In this document: one piece after another, positions 49,901 to 52,900 of the stretch
How the letters are laid out: the number at the start of each line of letters is the position of its first letter
Position numbering within the stretch: the first letter of the stretch is position 1
Assembly (NCBI GenBank): GCA_963669155.1
Contig: OZ022597.1
Span: forward strand, 8,471,699 to 8,535,698
Direction of reading: 5' to 3'
DNA from: Arbacia lixula
Taxonomy: Eukaryota > Echinodermata > Echinoidea > Arbacioida > Arbaciidae
Length of the DNA: 64,000 nt
Position numbers and translations under genes: made by a program
Notes under the pieces: generated by a model
Told to the model about the DNA's origin: nothing
Database searches by the model: none
The model's input: the letters and a program-made list of their open reading frames with translations, nothing else

Positions 49901-52900
49901 GCAAAGCCTCTTTTTTTAGCAAAAAAAAGCGACTTGTATGAGTGCAGGTTTAAAGACAAATCACACTATTCCATTGATTTCTGATGTTAACTTTTGAAGA
50001 AACATAAGGAACTTTGAATAGTAATCTGAAGCAGCCTTTATCCTAACAAAGACACATAAAGAAACATTGAATTGTATTCGAATTCAGCCTTTAATAGCGA
50101 AAACTCTGCACAAATGTCCGGTAATCCACTCAGTATCCTGTTTCGTAGGAAGTTTATTTTGACGGAAATATGCTCAAAAGGTTATTAGGACTCTTTATTT
50201 GTTTGCACGTAGCAAGCGTCACAGTATCATTTTATTTTTGGAAGCAAAGGTTGGCATCTTGGGTGTGTTATCATTTTATTCTAGCCTGTAATCAGTGTTT
50301 TCAAATAAGGCTAATGTTTGCAGTTGATAAACACAACTGCAATTTGCTACATGATTAGCCCCAACATTATGCAGAAAAATTGTGAGTTTTGATATGCGCA
50401 TAATCCAGAATTATGTACATATACATGTGTAAGTTGATGAGCGCAGCATCACAGAATCACAAACTGAAACAAGTTTCAAAATACGTGTATTGAAAGGCTG
50501 ATTCTAACTGTAGAAAGTTGATATAAGCACCCACTGTTAATGATGGTCTCTCTCGCTCTCTTTCTCTCTTTCTTCTACTCTTTCTTCCCCTCTCCCTCTC
50601 TCTCTCCCCCCCCCCTTCTCTCTCTTTCTCTCTATCTCTCTCTCTCACTATTTCCCTCTATGTCCCCTTCTCTCTCGCCCTCTCCTTAATTCTCTCTCTT
50701 TCTCTCTCTCTTCATCTCTCTTTTCTCTCTTCCTTGTTTTCTCCCTCTCTCCCTCTCTCCCTCTCTCCCTCCCACTCTCTCCCTCTCCCCCCCCCCCCCC
50801 CCCTCTCTCTCTCTTCCCCCCTCTTTCTCTCTCTCCCTAGATTAAAGCATGCCCTGGAGGACGAAGCTAGCTCAGGGGAGTGTTCCCCATCTGGGGGAGG
50901 GGGGCGGGGCCAGAGTGGTACCTCTAGCCCCCAGGGGCAGGTGGCGTCAAGGCGTACCTCCAGGGAAAGCCAGAAGGACGTTACTACCCCAGGATCAGTC
51001 AGTGAGTACCCCTATCTTACACCCTTTAAAGGAATAGTTCCACCTGAAATGAATTTAGTTTCAATCAAATGAGACACATAAAAGAAACATATTAGTGAAG
51101 GTTTGATGGAAATCCGTCAAAGGATAAGAAACTTATGATCTTTTAAAGTTTTGATTTGATTTAAAATCCTGCTCAATCGGATTGGTTTGTATTACTTGTG
51201 CAAAATGCATTAATAGTCCATAAATGCCGAACTTACTAGAGGTTCACATTATCTATTTTCAATCATTTTTTTTTAATCTACATTTTGTGGCCTTTTTGTT
51301 GTCAGCTATTACATTTTTACATTTTTTTTTATATTTTGGAACAAATGTTTGGTGTATCTAATCCTTCTTTTCAAATATCCTACCCTCTCTTTCCTTCCAT
51401 GCCTCAATCCACTTTCTTTCACTCCTCTCTCCATCCCCCTTTCTTTCATCATACCTCTATGCTGTCTCCTGTTCTCTCTCTCCATGCCTCACTTTTTCAC
51501 TTTTCCCTTACTCCTCCTTGCTTTCCTCTTTCTCTCTTCTGTGATTCCCCGCCCTATCCCCTCGATCTTGTGTCTTGTTGTGTCTCTTCTTTCCCTCGCC
51601 CCCCCCCCCCCCCATGCCTTACTCTGACTTCTCCTGTTCTGCCTTCAGGTGAGGTGGAATCAGAGGTCAAGTCCCCGACCAGCCTCAGCAGTCGATCCTG
51701 CCAGACCCTTCCTTACGTGGTGGACTCAGTCCAGCAAGACACCCTTGATCTCATCGAGCGCCTGGCCAAGGAAACCACCACTTCCTCCCAACCATTCAAG
51801 GACCCCCTTTCCCCTCCCTCCCCATCCGCCCACACTGACACCAGCTCAGAGTCGGACACCATCGCCGATGTCGCCGACATCGCCTCCACCTCCCAGATGA
51901 TCACCATCGACATTGAGCCGCCATCTCCACGCCCGCCGCACCTCGCCGTCATCGATCCCGACATCCCGTCGACGTCGTACGGCGTGGTCATCGACCACAG
52001 CCACTTCCCATTCGACTGCGCCCAGCCGGAGTTGGTGCCCGGGGAGGTGATCGTGTGGAACCAGGGGCGAGCAGGCCAAGGATGTAGGGGAAGCCCCCAC
52101 GAGGGAAAGCACATTCCACTAGGCATCGGGCTGGACTCCAGCGATACCTCCTCCATGCTGTCCATGACGTCAGTGGCACGGTCTGCCAGCGAGCTAGGCA
52201 CCACCTGTAGGGTGTGCTTTGAGGGGGAGACGTCCTCCAAGAACAGGCTAATCAGGCCCTGCAGGTAAGCCTCTCCATCAATACACACAAACCAACAAGC
52301 TGTTTTCAGGATATATTTAGATATCTTCATGAGCTTCCAGAAGGACATTTTGCAAAAAAGTTATATGCAAACATATCTGTGTATGAAAATACAGTACAAT
52401 TTTTCCTACTAACCGCAAGATGACATGCAATTACATTCACCTACATGTATTTGGTGAATCAGTTTCAATAAATAAAATGCACTCTGAATCAGAATCAGTA
52501 TTTTGGTTACCAATAATAATGTTTTATTCCAAAGACATGCTTAACATATGCATACAATCACAAAATGGTGTATATGAGCAGCATTTTGTCTTGCATAGAA
52601 AACTAGAAAACATGAGATTTTCAACATCTGTCGAGGTCACTCATCCAGCTTATCGAACTCATCCAAGTCATTGCCATACACTAAGAAAAAACATGAAACT
52701 CTTTATATTACATTAACATGTGTGTTGGACGTTATTGCTTTTACAACCTTTTACCAGCCCAATGACTACGGTTTTGGCTAGATTCCATTTACTACAATAT
52801 TATTAATCACCTGTGTTTTATTGATTTTGGTTAACACGGGTGGATTTTGAGTACATTCTTTGTTCTTGTTTGATTGAACACAGATGCACTGGGTCTGCCG

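Noticed and set aside
51713-52348. 211-codon minus-strand ORF opposite exon 10
   Set aside because: Antisense shadow of a GC-rich coding exon; the plus strand continues the RING-CH frame.
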